A DNA stretch of 64,000 nucleotides from an uncultured Bacteroidales bacterium (GTDB lineage: Bacteria; Bacteroidota; Bacteroidia; Bacteroidales; Bacteroidaceae): NCBI GenBank assembly GCA_902801325.1, contig CADCHQ010000014.1:1-64000 (forward strand), read 5' to 3'. Both the position numbers and the translations under genes were made by a program. Below the pieces are notes generated by a model. It was not told the origin of the DNA and searched no databases. It worked only from the letters and a program-made list of their open reading frames with translations. Shown here one piece after another: positions 41,386-49,840 of the stretch (the stretch's first letter is position 1; every line of letters starts with the position of its first letter).

Positions 41386-42582
41386 TCAAATTGATTGTGA
41401 CTCTGCAATGTTTTTTGCTACGACATAGCCCATCGTCCATGCTGCCTGAAGGTTGAAGCCACCCGTAATTGAATCAACATCAAGTAGCTCGCCTGCCAAA
41501 TAGATGTTGGGATGAGACTTTAATGCAAGGGTATTTGGATTAATAGAGCGGAGTGAGACGCCTCCACAGGTAACGAACTCAGCTTTATATTGACGCCTGC
41601 CTTCGCTTAAGTATGTATCGGCAGTAAGCACGTTGACGAGTCTGTTTACGTCCTTCTTATTCAGGGCGTTCCAAGGTTTGTCGATGGATATACATGCACG
41701 TTTGAGCAAATAATTCCAATGACGGGCAGTCAGGTGCCGAGGATGATGATTGCCCGTTTGCTTGGTGCTTTGCAGATATTCCTTAAGTTCTTGTCGGACT
41801 TGTTCTTCATTCAGTCCTTGCATCCAATTGACGATAAGTTTAACGGAATAATCCTTCTCGGCTAAATAGCGTGCGGCATAAGATGAAAGGCGAAGAATGG
41901 CAGGTCCACTCATTCCAAAATGCGTGATGAGTAATGGACCTTGTGCCAGGAACTTTGTACCGGCTATACTCACAAGGCAATCATCAACAACAATCCCCGT
42001 TAATTCTTGCAGATGGGAATCATTGACATTCAAGGCAAAAAGCGAAGGAACAGGTGGCTCGAGTTCTAAGTCTAATTCGGAGAGATAAGAGAGACTTTCG
42101 ATGCGAGGATTACCCCCAGTCGTTATAACTATATAATCGAAGCCTTGAGGAAGGACTTCTATCTTCGTACTGGTTAGAATCTTGGCGTTCGCCTCTCGCA
42201 TGATTTGCAACAAGGTATTCACTACCTGCATGGCGTCTTGAGAGCGAGGAAAGATGCATTGGTCGGGTTGCACAACCAACGGAACACCAGCATCCTCCCA
42301 CCATTTACGTGTATCCGATGGCGAAAACTGACGGAACAGGCGTTCCATGAGTCTCCATCCACGAGGATAGGCTTGACTGAGTGAAGTGATTTCTTCGAAT
42401 GTGTTGGTCAGATTGCATCTTCCTCCACCTGTAATCGCTAACTTGGCCATTGGTCGGCGAGCACGTTCATAAATAGTAATGTTGCATTGTTGAAGCATAC
42501 GTGAGAGATTGGCCGCACAAAAACAACCGGCTGCTCCTGCTCCGATAATCGCAACTTTGATGGTGCTGTCGTTTGCAATCAT
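41386..42582 (-). CDS. YhiN/HI0933-type FAD-dependent oxidoreductase
   Basis: A 398-residue flavoprotein. The N-terminal Rossmann motif VAIIGAGAAGCFCA, the TGGGRCNLTNT motif and the end YLAGELLDVDSITGGFNLQAAW are hallmarks of the HI0933 family. Substrate unknown. The minus-strand TATCTTTG at 42587-42594 ends 4 nt before the ATG, so the transcript is probably leaderless; no later start codon precedes the FAD motif. Confidence 0.92.
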   Translation of the reverse strand: MIANDSTIKVAIIGAGAAGCFCAANLSRMLQQCNITIYERARRPMAKLAITGGGRCNLTNTFEEITSLSQAYPRGWRLMERLFRQFSPSDTRKWWEDAGVPLVVQPDQCIFPRSQDAMQVVNTLLQIMREANAKILTSTKIEVLPQGFDYIVITTGGNPRIESLSYLSELDLELEPPVPSLFALNVNDSHLQELTGIVVDDCLVSIAGTKFLAQGPLLITHFGMSGPAILRLSSYAARYLAEKDYSVKLIVNWMQGLNEEQVRQELKEYLQSTKQTGNHHPRHLTARHWNYLLKRACISIDKPWNALNKKDVNRLVNVLTADTYLSEGRRQYKAEFVTCGGVSLRSINPNTLALKSHPNIYLAGELLDVDSITGGFNLQAAWTMGYVVAKNIAESQSI

Positions 42583-42586
42583 TGTG

Positions 42587-42594
42587 CAAAGATA
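42587..42594 (-). promoter_or_regulatory. Promoter -7 element abutting the flavoprotein start codon
   Basis: TATCTTTG on the minus strand directly before the ATG, implying a leaderless mRNA. Confidence 0.55.
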
Positions 42595-42638
42595 TAAATA
42601 AAATGGTGAATGCTAAATGTTAAATGCCAAATAATTAT

Positions 42639-42646
42639 TATCTTTG
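42639..42646 (+). promoter_or_regulatory. Promoter -7 element of rmuC
   Basis: TATCTTTG, 19 bp before the ATG at 42666; it excludes an upstream in-frame ATG at 42624. Confidence 0.6.
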
Positions 42647-42665
42647 TCCTCAAACAAAAAAGACT

Positions 42666-44051
42666 ATGCATTACATCTTATATATATTAATAGGAATTGT
42701 CGTGACTGCTTTGGTCGCAGGCATCTTTATTTCTCGCCTCAGGACGAAGTTGGCTTTGAGTGAACAAGAAAAGAAACATGCTGTGGAGGATGCTGAGGTT
42801 CAACGACAGCAAGGAAAGAGATATGTCGAAGAACTGAAAGAGCAACATCGTCAGCAGATGGAGGCCTTACGACTTCAACAAACCGAGCAACTGACGAAGG
42901 CTGAAACGCAATACAAAGAAGCCTTAAACCAGATGCATCGGCAACATGAGGAGCAAATTCGCCAGCAGATGCAACTCATTAAGGAACAAATGAATACTGC
43001 ATCGGAAAAGATATTAAAGGAACGTGCCGAACAATTGTCCACCACAAACAAAGAGCAGTTGGCAAGCATCCTCAATCCTTTGCAAACGAACATCCAACAA
43101 ATGCGTGAGGCTGTTGAGAAAAGTGATCGAGTACAGACTGCAACGATGCAACGCCTTGATGCTTCGATAAAGACGAGCTTCGAGCTGAGTCGCCAGGTTG
43201 GAGAAAGAGCCGATCGACTTGCATTGGCCTTGACTGGAGAGAACAAGACACAAGGAAACTTTGGCGAATTACGTCTGAAGCAATTGCTCGAGGATATGGG
43301 TTTGGAGGAAGGCGTGCAATTTGAACTGCAGGAAACGATGAAGGATAAAGATGGACGAACGGTTTATGAAGAAGGCCATCGACTGGTTCCTGACGCCATC
43401 TTGCACTTTCCTGACCAAAGAGACGTTATCATCGATTCAAAGATGTCTTTTGTTGCTTTTGAGGATTACCATAATGCGGAAACTGAGGAACAAAGGCATG
43501 AAGCCCTGCAGAGACATATTGCAAGCGTAAGGGCACACGCCAACGAACTGTCGAAGAAGAATTATTCACACTTTATCAAAGACAATCGTGGCCGACTCGA
43601 CTTTGTGCTGATGTACGTCTATTCGGAATCTGCCTTGCAACTGGCATTAGGCAATGCTCCTACATTGTGGAAGGAAGCCTATGATAAGGGCGTTGTCATT
43701 GCTGGTTCGCAAAACTTGTACATGATGTTGCGCGTGCTTGAGATGACGTGGAGACAAGTTCGCCAGGTTGAGAATCAGCACGAGATAATGAACTGTGCCA
43801 ATGAGTTGGTCAATCGCGTACAGTTGTTTGCAGAGCGAATGGATGCTGTTAAAAAGCAATTCGAGAAGACTACTGAGGCTTTCCACGACGTCGAGATGAG
43901 CACAGCAGACGGAGGCCAAAGCATCTTGACTTCGGCTCGCAAGCTTTTGAAGATGGGTGCAAGTGAGAATCCTAAACGTAAGCGTTCGCTTAACGCACTT
44001 CCTCCCAGCGAAGAACAGAACCGTTCCGACGAGCAGGATCAGGACCAGTAA
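42666..44051 (+). CDS. rmuC: DNA recombination protein RmuC
   Basis: A 461-residue protein with one N-terminal membrane helix (YILYILIGIVVTALVAGIF), a long Gln/Glu-rich coiled coil (about 25-170) and the RmuC domain (GNFGELRLKQLLEDMGLEEG, HFPDQRDVIIDSKMSF, YVYSESALQLAL). RmuC limits DNA rearrangements by an undetermined nuclease-like action. Its last 62 bp overlap the 3' end of the GH43 gene on the other strand. Confidence 0.93.
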   Translation: MHYILYILIGIVVTALVAGIFISRLRTKLALSEQEKKHAVEDAEVQRQQGKRYVEELKEQHRQQMEALRLQQTEQLTKAETQYKEALNQMHRQHEEQIRQQMQLIKEQMNTASEKILKERAEQLSTTNKEQLASILNPLQTNIQQMREAVEKSDRVQTATMQRLDASIKTSFELSRQVGERADRLALALTGENKTQGNFGELRLKQLLEDMGLEEGVQFELQETMKDKDGRTVYEEGHRLVPDAILHFPDQRDVIIDSKMSFVAFEDYHNAETEEQRHEALQRHIASVRAHANELSKKNYSHFIKDNRGRLDFVLMYVYSESALQLALGNAPTLWKEAYDKGVVIAGSQNLYMMLRVLEMTWRQVRQVENQHEIMNCANELVNRVQLFAERMDAVKKQFEKTTEAFHDVEMSTADGGQSILTSARKLLKMGASENPKRKRSLNALPPSEEQNRSDEQDQDQ

Positions 44052-46077
44052 CATCCATTGAATAGGGACTTCCTGTCGTAGGACTCTTGCCCAGATAACG
44101 ATGATTCTTCATCGAGAGCAGCATGAACTCTTGGTTTAAGTAATCTTGCCAAAGGAATACTTCTGCCTCATCACGATTCTTTGTGAATCGAACGTCTCCT
44201 GCAATACCAATGCCTGAGGTCATAAGATATCGACCGTCCTCACACTGAAGAATTACTTTTCCGTTCTCACAATCCACAATGCGGAAGTGCGTGCGCTGGG
44301 AATCGCGTGTAGTATCGTAAAGCAATCCGTGTGGGGTGGCTTCTGCCATCCTGTTGGTTGCAATGTTAACAATTCGGAACAGTTTGCCGTAAGGTATGTT
44401 CTTACTCCTGTCTGCATTGGGTTCCTCTACAGTAAAATTATCGAATTCGGCAAAACCACCGTTCTTTCCTGTTATATTAAATGCAAACAACGCATGGCGC
44501 GAACCTTGGAAGGTAACAAGCTGATAGGATAGCGGCATCATACGCCCCATTGTCTGGAATGTCTCTCCGTCCAGAGAATAAGCATATTGCGCTTGATTAT
44601 TGTCGTAATCGCCTATACTGCGCAACCAAATCTTGTCTTGCTGTAGTTTAATGGGTTTGTCGATGGTGTCATTGGTAAGTTGCTCGAAACAGCGCAAAGT
44701 CAATTCCCCATTGTTCTTGACAATTCCAATCCATGAGCAAGGAATATTGATGTTTCCCAAGCCGCATACATCACCGTCCTTCATACCCTTGACATAAAGC
44801 TCAACCGTACTGATAGACGTTGGACCAATAACTCTTTGAGTAAGCGTGTTACGAGCCCACATCAGTTGTTCGGCAGGCATCGAGTTTAGGCGAAGTCTTC
44901 CTTTCTTGAGGCTCCACATCTTGTCGTCGGGATTATGATTCCATTGCCAAATGCGTCCAAGTTCTTTTTGATTGAAGTCCTCATTGCGGTTGTAGGGGGC
45001 TTGCATGGGTTGAGGTCCCTCGAGACCATAATACCCCTCTGCCGTCTCTGGCTTGAACCAAGTGCGTGGAGCACGACCCAAATTGCCTTTTAGGCCTATC
45101 ATGGGCCAACCATCTTCCCAGGTAATTGGCATCAAACATACGGTTCGTCCAATGGAATGGAAGTCTTGCATCAGTAAAGCCCACCATTGACCATTAGGCG
45201 TGGAAACGATTCCTCCTTGGTGTGCGTTTGTACAAGCCGTCGCATTCTTGTCAAGAGGACCAATCTTGAATTCATATCCGTCGGGTTGAATCCGGCCTCC
45301 AAATTGTGTTAGCGGAGCAGCATGATAGCCATAGGTTTCATCAGCAGTAATCACACGTGTCTCGTATGGTCCCCAAATGCTCTTCGCACGAGAACAAAGT
45401 GTACGTCCGTTGGGCATGTAGTCAGTGGAGATAAGGTAATACATGCCATTGATCTTGTACATGTGATGGCCTTCGCCTACACCCGTTCCTTCAGGAATGA
45501 TAACGCGCTCTGTTCCTTCTATGGGACCACTCATGTCGGGTTTCAACTCTGTACACTTTACTGTTCCATATCCATGAATCGCGTAAACGCGTCCGTCATC
45601 GTCAAATAATACGCCCAAGTCATAAATATTTCCCTTCATGTTATGATGCTCCCAAGGTCCTTCGATATTCTTCGACGTGTAGCATTGTAGTCCTTTGCCA
45701 TTGACGTTTGAGAAAACATAGAATTGACCATTGGCGTATCGAATGCAAGGTGCCCAAATGCCTTGACCGTAAATCTCTTTATGATTCTTCAGATAGAAAG
45801 CATCATCAGCGAAATCGAAGCGGTCGAAGCAGTAGGATATGTTTTCCCAGTTTACCAAGTCTTTGGAGTGAAGGATGACGAGACCAGGAACGGCGTGCAT
45901 AGTTGTTCCTGCCAAATAGTAATCGTCTCCCACACGAAGAATGTCTGGGTCAGAAAACTCGTCATAAAATAAAGGATTAGTAAATGTTCCGTTCCCATTG
46001 TCTGCCGTCCAGCTTTGAGCTGACGAGGGAAGAAGGTAGGAAACTGCAAATAGAATGACTGTAGCAAGACGTTTCAT
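43990..46077 (-). CDS. Secreted glycoside hydrolase, GH43 family
   Basis: A 695-residue exported enzyme. The signal peptide (MKRLATVILFAVSYLLPSSAQ) is followed by a GH43 five-blade propeller: FYDEFSDPDILRVGDDYYL holds the general-base Asp, and GVGEGHHMYKINGMYYL the probable acid Glu. After about residue 345 comes a beta-sandwich (LGRIWQWNHNPDDKMWSLKK), as in GH43 xylosidases/arabinofuranosidases, and at about 565-690 a beta-trefoil-like repeat region (FRIVNIATNRMAEAT, FRIVDCENGKVILQCEDGRY) that could bind sugar. Exact substrate unknown. An ATG at 46089 is a possible alternative start. It is the last gene of the queD-queE-hydrolase run. Confidence 0.9.
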   Translation of the reverse strand: MKRLATVILFAVSYLLPSSAQSWTADNGNGTFTNPLFYDEFSDPDILRVGDDYYLAGTTMHAVPGLVILHSKDLVNWENISYCFDRFDFADDAFYLKNHKEIYGQGIWAPCIRYANGQFYVFSNVNGKGLQCYTSKNIEGPWEHHNMKGNIYDLGVLFDDDGRVYAIHGYGTVKCTELKPDMSGPIEGTERVIIPEGTGVGEGHHMYKINGMYYLISTDYMPNGRTLCSRAKSIWGPYETRVITADETYGYHAAPLTQFGGRIQPDGYEFKIGPLDKNATACTNAHQGGIVSTPNGQWWALLMQDFHSIGRTVCLMPITWEDGWPMIGLKGNLGRAPRTWFKPETAEGYYGLEGPQPMQAPYNRNEDFNQKELGRIWQWNHNPDDKMWSLKKGRLRLNSMPAEQLMWARNTLTQRVIGPTSISTVELYVKGMKDGDVCGLGNINIPCSWIGIVKNNGELTLRCFEQLTNDTIDKPIKLQQDKIWLRSIGDYDNNQAQYAYSLDGETFQTMGRMMPLSYQLVTFQGSRHALFAFNITGKNGGFAEFDNFTVEEPNADRSKNIPYGKLFRIVNIATNRMAEATPHGLLYDTTRDSQRTHFRIVDCENGKVILQCEDGRYLMTSGIGIAGDVRFTKNRDEAEVFLWQDYLNQEFMLLSMKNHRYLGKSPTTGSPYSMDVTGPDPARRNGSVLRWEEVR

Positions 46078-46090
46078 GACGCAATACATA

Positions 46091-46891
46091 TTAATGTTTC
46101 TTTAGATATTCCTGAACGAGTTGAATGGCAAGCCATTGTGAAATGCCTGAGTATCCATGATCGATGCCATGAAGGACATAATACTCCACATTCTTGTACG
46201 TTTGTGCTGCACGATCACTATATCCAACTGGTACAATGCGGTCGCTGTCTCCATGAATAATAAGAACGGGCTTTTGGAATTTTGCAATCACCTCATACGG
46301 ATTCAGATCGTAGATGTCTTCCGCATAACACTTACCCAGTTTCATTCCCCATATCTCGCCTTCCTCAGGTATCTCTGCTCTTGAGGGATAGCGCTTATGT
46401 GTGTCAACAGGAATAGAGAAGGCAGGATAGAAGAGAACAATATTTCGGATGTCTTTTTCCACATCTACTGCAGCTAGAGCAGTTACGATACCGCCCTGGC
46501 TTTCACCCATAAGCGTGATATTAGATTTATCGACGTCACTTCGTTGCTTCAGTTGAGTCAATATGGCCTTCAGTTCTTCACGCTCTGTTACAATTGACAT
46601 TTCATTTGTCTTACCGTCGCTCTTGCTCCGATTGCCTCCGCCGCAGAAGTCAAAGCAATAGACCATGTATCCCTGCTTCGTAAATGCTTCGGCATAAGGT
46701 AAACCTGCATGGTAACTGCTTCCAAATCCATGTGATATGATGATGAGAGGCATCTTTTCCTTCGGTTGGTCGGGGCGGAACAGTTTGCCATAAATACGTT
46801 TGTCACCTTTCTGGCACCAAAGTTCTTCTACATTGGCGGCTTGCATGCTTAGTCCAAAGAGGACGCAGAGCATGAGAATAATCTTTTTCAT
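46091..46891 (-). CDS. Exported alpha/beta hydrolase
   Basis: A 266-residue serine hydrolase. A signal peptide (MKKIILMLCVLFGLSMQAA) precedes the fold: oxyanion region IISHGFGSS, nucleophile GESQGG, acid HGDSDRIV and histidine GIDHGYSG. Likely an esterase or acyl hydrolase; next to a GH43 gene, it may remove acyl groups from plant polysaccharide, which is inference. Its ATG overlaps the queE stop (ATGA), so the longer in-frame form reaching into queE is not needed. Confidence 0.88.
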   Translation of the reverse strand: MKKIILMLCVLFGLSMQAANVEELWCQKGDKRIYGKLFRPDQPKEKMPLIIISHGFGSSYHAGLPYAEAFTKQGYMVYCFDFCGGGNRSKSDGKTNEMSIVTEREELKAILTQLKQRSDVDKSNITLMGESQGGIVTALAAVDVEKDIRNIVLFYPAFSIPVDTHKRYPSRAEIPEEGEIWGMKLGKCYAEDIYDLNPYEVIAKFQKPVLIIHGDSDRIVPVGYSDRAAQTYKNVEYYVLHGIDHGYSGISQWLAIQLVQEYLKKH

Positions 46892-47457
46892 TTTATTCCT
46901 ATAAGTTTGTGCGTTTGCAGGCTTAATCTCCATTGCGGTTTGGATAGTACGACCTCGATGGCCTGATTGAGCAACCTTTGGTTCAAGGTTGTATTTCCTC
47001 GGTCGCAGGGTTGTAGACTCCATACCTGAGGATGAAACATCTGTTCATAGATACCAAGGTCCTGACCCTCATATACCACTTTCAATTCATGAGGGTTTAA
47101 GACAACCGTTTTGTCAAGAACCTTGGGTGAACAGGTAACCCAATCAATAGAGTCGGGTAGGGGACGCGTTCCGTTTGTCTCGATCTGAACAAAGAAGCCT
47201 TTTGCGTGAAGAGCCTCGACTAACTGTGCTAAATCTCTTTGAATAGCGGGTTCGCCACCAGTGATGATTGCATGTCGAGGCGTGAATGAAGATGCTTTGG
47301 AAGCAATCTCGCTAATACTCATTTCACATCCGTCCTGATGCTTTGTGTCACAAAAGTCGCATGCAAGATTGCAGCCGCTTGTACGGATGAACACAGCTGC
47401 TACGCCTGTGAAATATCCTTCGCCTTGAAGGGAACAAAAGATTTCGTTAATCGTCAA
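46888..47457 (-). CDS. queE: 7-carboxy-7-deazaguanine synthase
   Basis: A 189-residue radical-SAM enzyme of queuosine/7-deazaguanine synthesis. The cluster cysteines are C29, C33 and C36 (CNLACDFC). The start INEIFCSLQGEGYFTG and ITGGEPAIQ (SAM site) are diagnostic. It converts the QueD product carboxytetrahydropterin to carboxydeazaguanine. It overlaps queD by 11 bp, so the two are one operon. Confidence 0.95.
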   Translation of the reverse strand: MTINEIFCSLQGEGYFTGVAAVFIRTSGCNLACDFCDTKHQDGCEMSISEIASKASSFTPRHAIITGGEPAIQRDLAQLVEALHAKGFFVQIETNGTRPLPDSIDWVTCSPKVLDKTVVLNPHELKVVYEGQDLGIYEQMFHPQVWSLQPCDRGNTTLNQRLLNQAIEVVLSKPQWRLSLQTHKLIGIK

Positions 47458-47782
47458 CTTCGTAACTGGCTTCGTTGTTCTGACTTTCTACAACATCGAC
47501 GCGATAAGCTTGCGGAATTTGGTCGCATATCCATCGAGCAATATTCTCAGCTGTAGGGTTACATGGGAGTATCTCATTGAGGTTTGCATGGTCAAGTCTG
47601 TCGGCAATCAAACTCTTTATGTGAGTAAAATCAACAACCATACCTTCCGCATTCAACTCCTTAGACTTGCAATGAATTGTGATAAGCCAATTGTGACCAT
47701 GCAGTTGCTCACACTTACTTTTGTAAGAGAGCTTAAGATGGTGACTTGCAGATATTTCGAATGTTTTCTTTAAGTAATACAC
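47447..47782 (-). CDS. queD: 6-carboxytetrahydropterin synthase
   Basis: A 111-residue protein. Zinc ligands H15, H28 and H30 (SASHHL, LHGHNW) and the catalytic Cys24 (KSKCEQLHGH) are present. It makes carboxytetrahydropterin from dihydroneopterin triphosphate, the substrate of QueE. Short but complete for the family. No preQ1 riboswitch is evident upstream. Confidence 0.95.
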   Translation of the reverse strand: MYYLKKTFEISASHHLKLSYKSKCEQLHGHNWLITIHCKSKELNAEGMVVDFTHIKSLIADRLDHANLNEILPCNPTAENIARWICDQIPQAYRVDVVESQNNEASYEVDD

Positions 47783-47835
47783 TACGTTAAAATATAATTA
47801 AAAATGAAAAATTAAAAATGAAAAATTATTTGTAA

Positions 47836-49116
47836 TTATGAATTGAAAAACTCAGTAAAAGCTTTTATACAATAGTCGTGATCGGCTTGTGAACCCGTTT
47901 CTCGACAAGAGTGCATAGCCCAAATGGGATTACCCATATCTACACCACGAAGAGGAAGACTGCTTGCCAAAATATTTCCCAAGGTGCTACCGCCTGCAAC
48001 ATCGCTGTGATTCACAAAGTATTGGCAAGGAACGCCTGCTTTACGACAAATCTCAGCAAATACTGCTGCAGACGAAGCATCTGTAGCATATTTCTGTGCA
48101 GCATTGAGCTTGATAACTGGTCCGCCTCCCATCTGGGGATGGTTTGTTGGGTCGTATTTGTCAGAGTAATTAGGATGCCAAGCGTGGGCGTTGTCGGCCG
48201 ATACCATGAAGGCTTGCTCTATGGCACGGAAGTAATCGTCCATAGTTCCGCCTTGAGCCAGGGTTATGCGTTGGAGCATTTGTGACAGGAATGGACTTCC
48301 TGCTCCTTGCTTGGTTTGACTGCCCGTTTCTTCATTATCGAAGATGGCAAGAACTTGTGTCACTTCTGGTTCGTTATCAGCTTGAAGGATAGCCTGCAAG
48401 CCTGCGTGAACCATTGAGAGGTCATCGAGTCGTCCACTGGATATGAATTCATTATTAAGTCCAACGTGGCAAGCCGGTGTGAAGTCATAGAGATAAAGGT
48501 CGAAGTCAAGAATACGTTCTGCCTCTACGTCTAATTCCTTACTTATAATATTAATAAGGACACCGCCTTCGAGTTCTTTATTGATGATGCCTATGATGGG
48601 AAGCATGTCCTTTTGTTTGCTCAGTTTCACACCATCGTTGACTTGTCTGTTGAAGTGAATCGCTAGGTTGGGGATAATAAGCAAAGGACGTTTTGCATGG
48701 AGCAGTCGCGTCTGAGGGTGCAAGGCGTCTTTCCCTTTGAGAATAACCCTTCCGGCAAGCGAGAGGGGCCTGTCCATCCAAGTGCTCATAATAGGGCCAC
48801 CATAGACTTCCGTATTTAATTTCACTAAGCCTGCCTCGCATTTGATTTCGGCATTGGGCTTAATGCGGAAAGTCGGTGAATCGCAATGGGCGCAGATGAT
48901 GTGGAATCCTGCGTCGGCAAGCGTCTTTTTACCCATGCGAAAGGCATAGATGGAAGAGTCATTCTTTGTTACGAAGAACTGGTCTCCTGCTTTTATGCTT
49001 GGAAAAGGCTTTGTAGGGTCGATGCGCTTGAATCCTTGTGCTTCAAGTTCCTCAGATATGGTCTTAACCGCCAGAAAGTTGACAGGCGAATGGTCAAGAA
49101 ACGAAAGTAAATTCAT
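47836..49116 (-). CDS. M18 family aminopeptidase
   Basis: A 426-residue cytosolic metallopeptidase. Metal-site and catalytic segments: AHCDSPTFRIKP, SSGRLDDLSMVHA, IFDNEETGS, VSADNAHAWHPNY and VNHSDVAGGSTLG. M18 enzymes are dodecamers that take acidic or neutral N-terminal residues from peptides. Monocistronic by context. Full length. Confidence 0.93.
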   Translation of the reverse strand: MNLLSFLDHSPVNFLAVKTISEELEAQGFKRIDPTKPFPSIKAGDQFFVTKNDSSIYAFRMGKKTLADAGFHIICAHCDSPTFRIKPNAEIKCEAGLVKLNTEVYGGPIMSTWMDRPLSLAGRVILKGKDALHPQTRLLHAKRPLLIIPNLAIHFNRQVNDGVKLSKQKDMLPIIGIINKELEGGVLINIISKELDVEAERILDFDLYLYDFTPACHVGLNNEFISSGRLDDLSMVHAGLQAILQADNEPEVTQVLAIFDNEETGSQTKQGAGSPFLSQMLQRITLAQGGTMDDYFRAIEQAFMVSADNAHAWHPNYSDKYDPTNHPQMGGGPVIKLNAAQKYATDASSAAVFAEICRKAGVPCQYFVNHSDVAGGSTLGNILASSLPLRGVDMGNPIWAMHSCRETGSQADHDYCIKAFTEFFNS

Positions 49117-49196
49117 ATGTGGAATGTCAAATAAAAGTTTAAAAGTTTAATGTTTAACGTTTGAATCGTCAAATCGTCAGATCGTCTAATGGTTTA

Positions 49197-49724
49197 TTAA
49201 AAGATGGTTGTAGAGTTCCAAGGATAGAATTGCTCATTGACGGAGAAGGTTCCCAAGGCACGTTCCAATTTATCGCGTGTAAGTGGGATGTGTGCCATGC
49301 GAGCACTATCAAGGCCTATGTACTTGCGCGGTTTATTGGGAAGCCAAGTCCAAAACTTTTCAACACTGTTCTCGTCCAATTCCTCAAGTCCTGCGTAAGC
49401 AATGATAACGGGCAGGTGGAATCGGTTGACACATCGCGATATCTGCCAGTTGAGGATGTGGCTCTCTGTATTCAATACAGGGCTTGCGATCACAAGCATG
49501 TTGTCGGCTTCTGCCATTAGCTTCAAGAAGCGTGATTTGGTGGTTGTCTCTAACAGGTCATCGTGCAAAGCCGAGAACTCTATTTCGTGCATGTTCACAA
49601 AATTAAATCTGCTGGGGAAATTCCTTTGCCATTCGGCTAATTTCCTAAACGTGTGCAGATTACTATTAACCTCGTCGTGTACGGCATCAGCATCAAATGC
49701 GATGTAGGTTGATTTCGTTTTCAT
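49197..49724 (-). CDS. TIR-like (ThsB/MTH538-type) domain protein
   Basis: A 175-residue protein. The beginning TYIAFDADAVHDE, the middle NMLVIASPVLN with LNWQISRCVN, then LPVIIAYAGL, match the layout of the MTH538 TIR-like domain (PF08937) found in the Thoeris sensor ThsB, where related proteins turn NAD into signalling nucleotides. No effector (ThsA-like) or other defence gene is adjacent: it sits between an M18 peptidase and a GH92 gene. The fold call is moderate; a defence role is inference. A divergent promoter (TAACTTTG, 49747-49754) serves it. Confidence 0.65.
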   Translation of the reverse strand: MKTKSTYIAFDADAVHDEVNSNLHTFRKLAEWQRNFPSRFNFVNMHEIEFSALHDDLLETTTKSRFLKLMAEADNMLVIASPVLNTESHILNWQISRCVNRFHLPVIIAYAGLEELDENSVEKFWTWLPNKPRKYIGLDSARMAHIPLTRDKLERALGTFSVNEQFYPWNSTTIF

Positions 49725-49746
49725 GCTAAATTTGTATATTTTTCTG

Positions 49747-49754
49747 CAAAGTTA
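49747..49754 (-). promoter_or_regulatory. Promoter -7 element of the TIR-like gene
   Basis: TAACTTTG on the minus strand, 22 bp before the ATG at 49724. Confidence 0.55.
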
Positions 49755-49798
49755 CAAATTAATTTGATATTTGCTAATTAAGGAATAAGATTTATTTG

Positions 49799-49806
49799 TA
49801 ACTTTG
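49799..49806 (+). promoter_or_regulatory. Promoter -7 element of the GH92-GH125 operon
   Basis: TAACTTTG, 34 bp before the ATG at 49841; divergent from the TIR-like gene promoter. Confidence 0.55.
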
Positions 49807-49840
49807 CCATACTTGTTACAAATCAAAATCTAATTATAAC

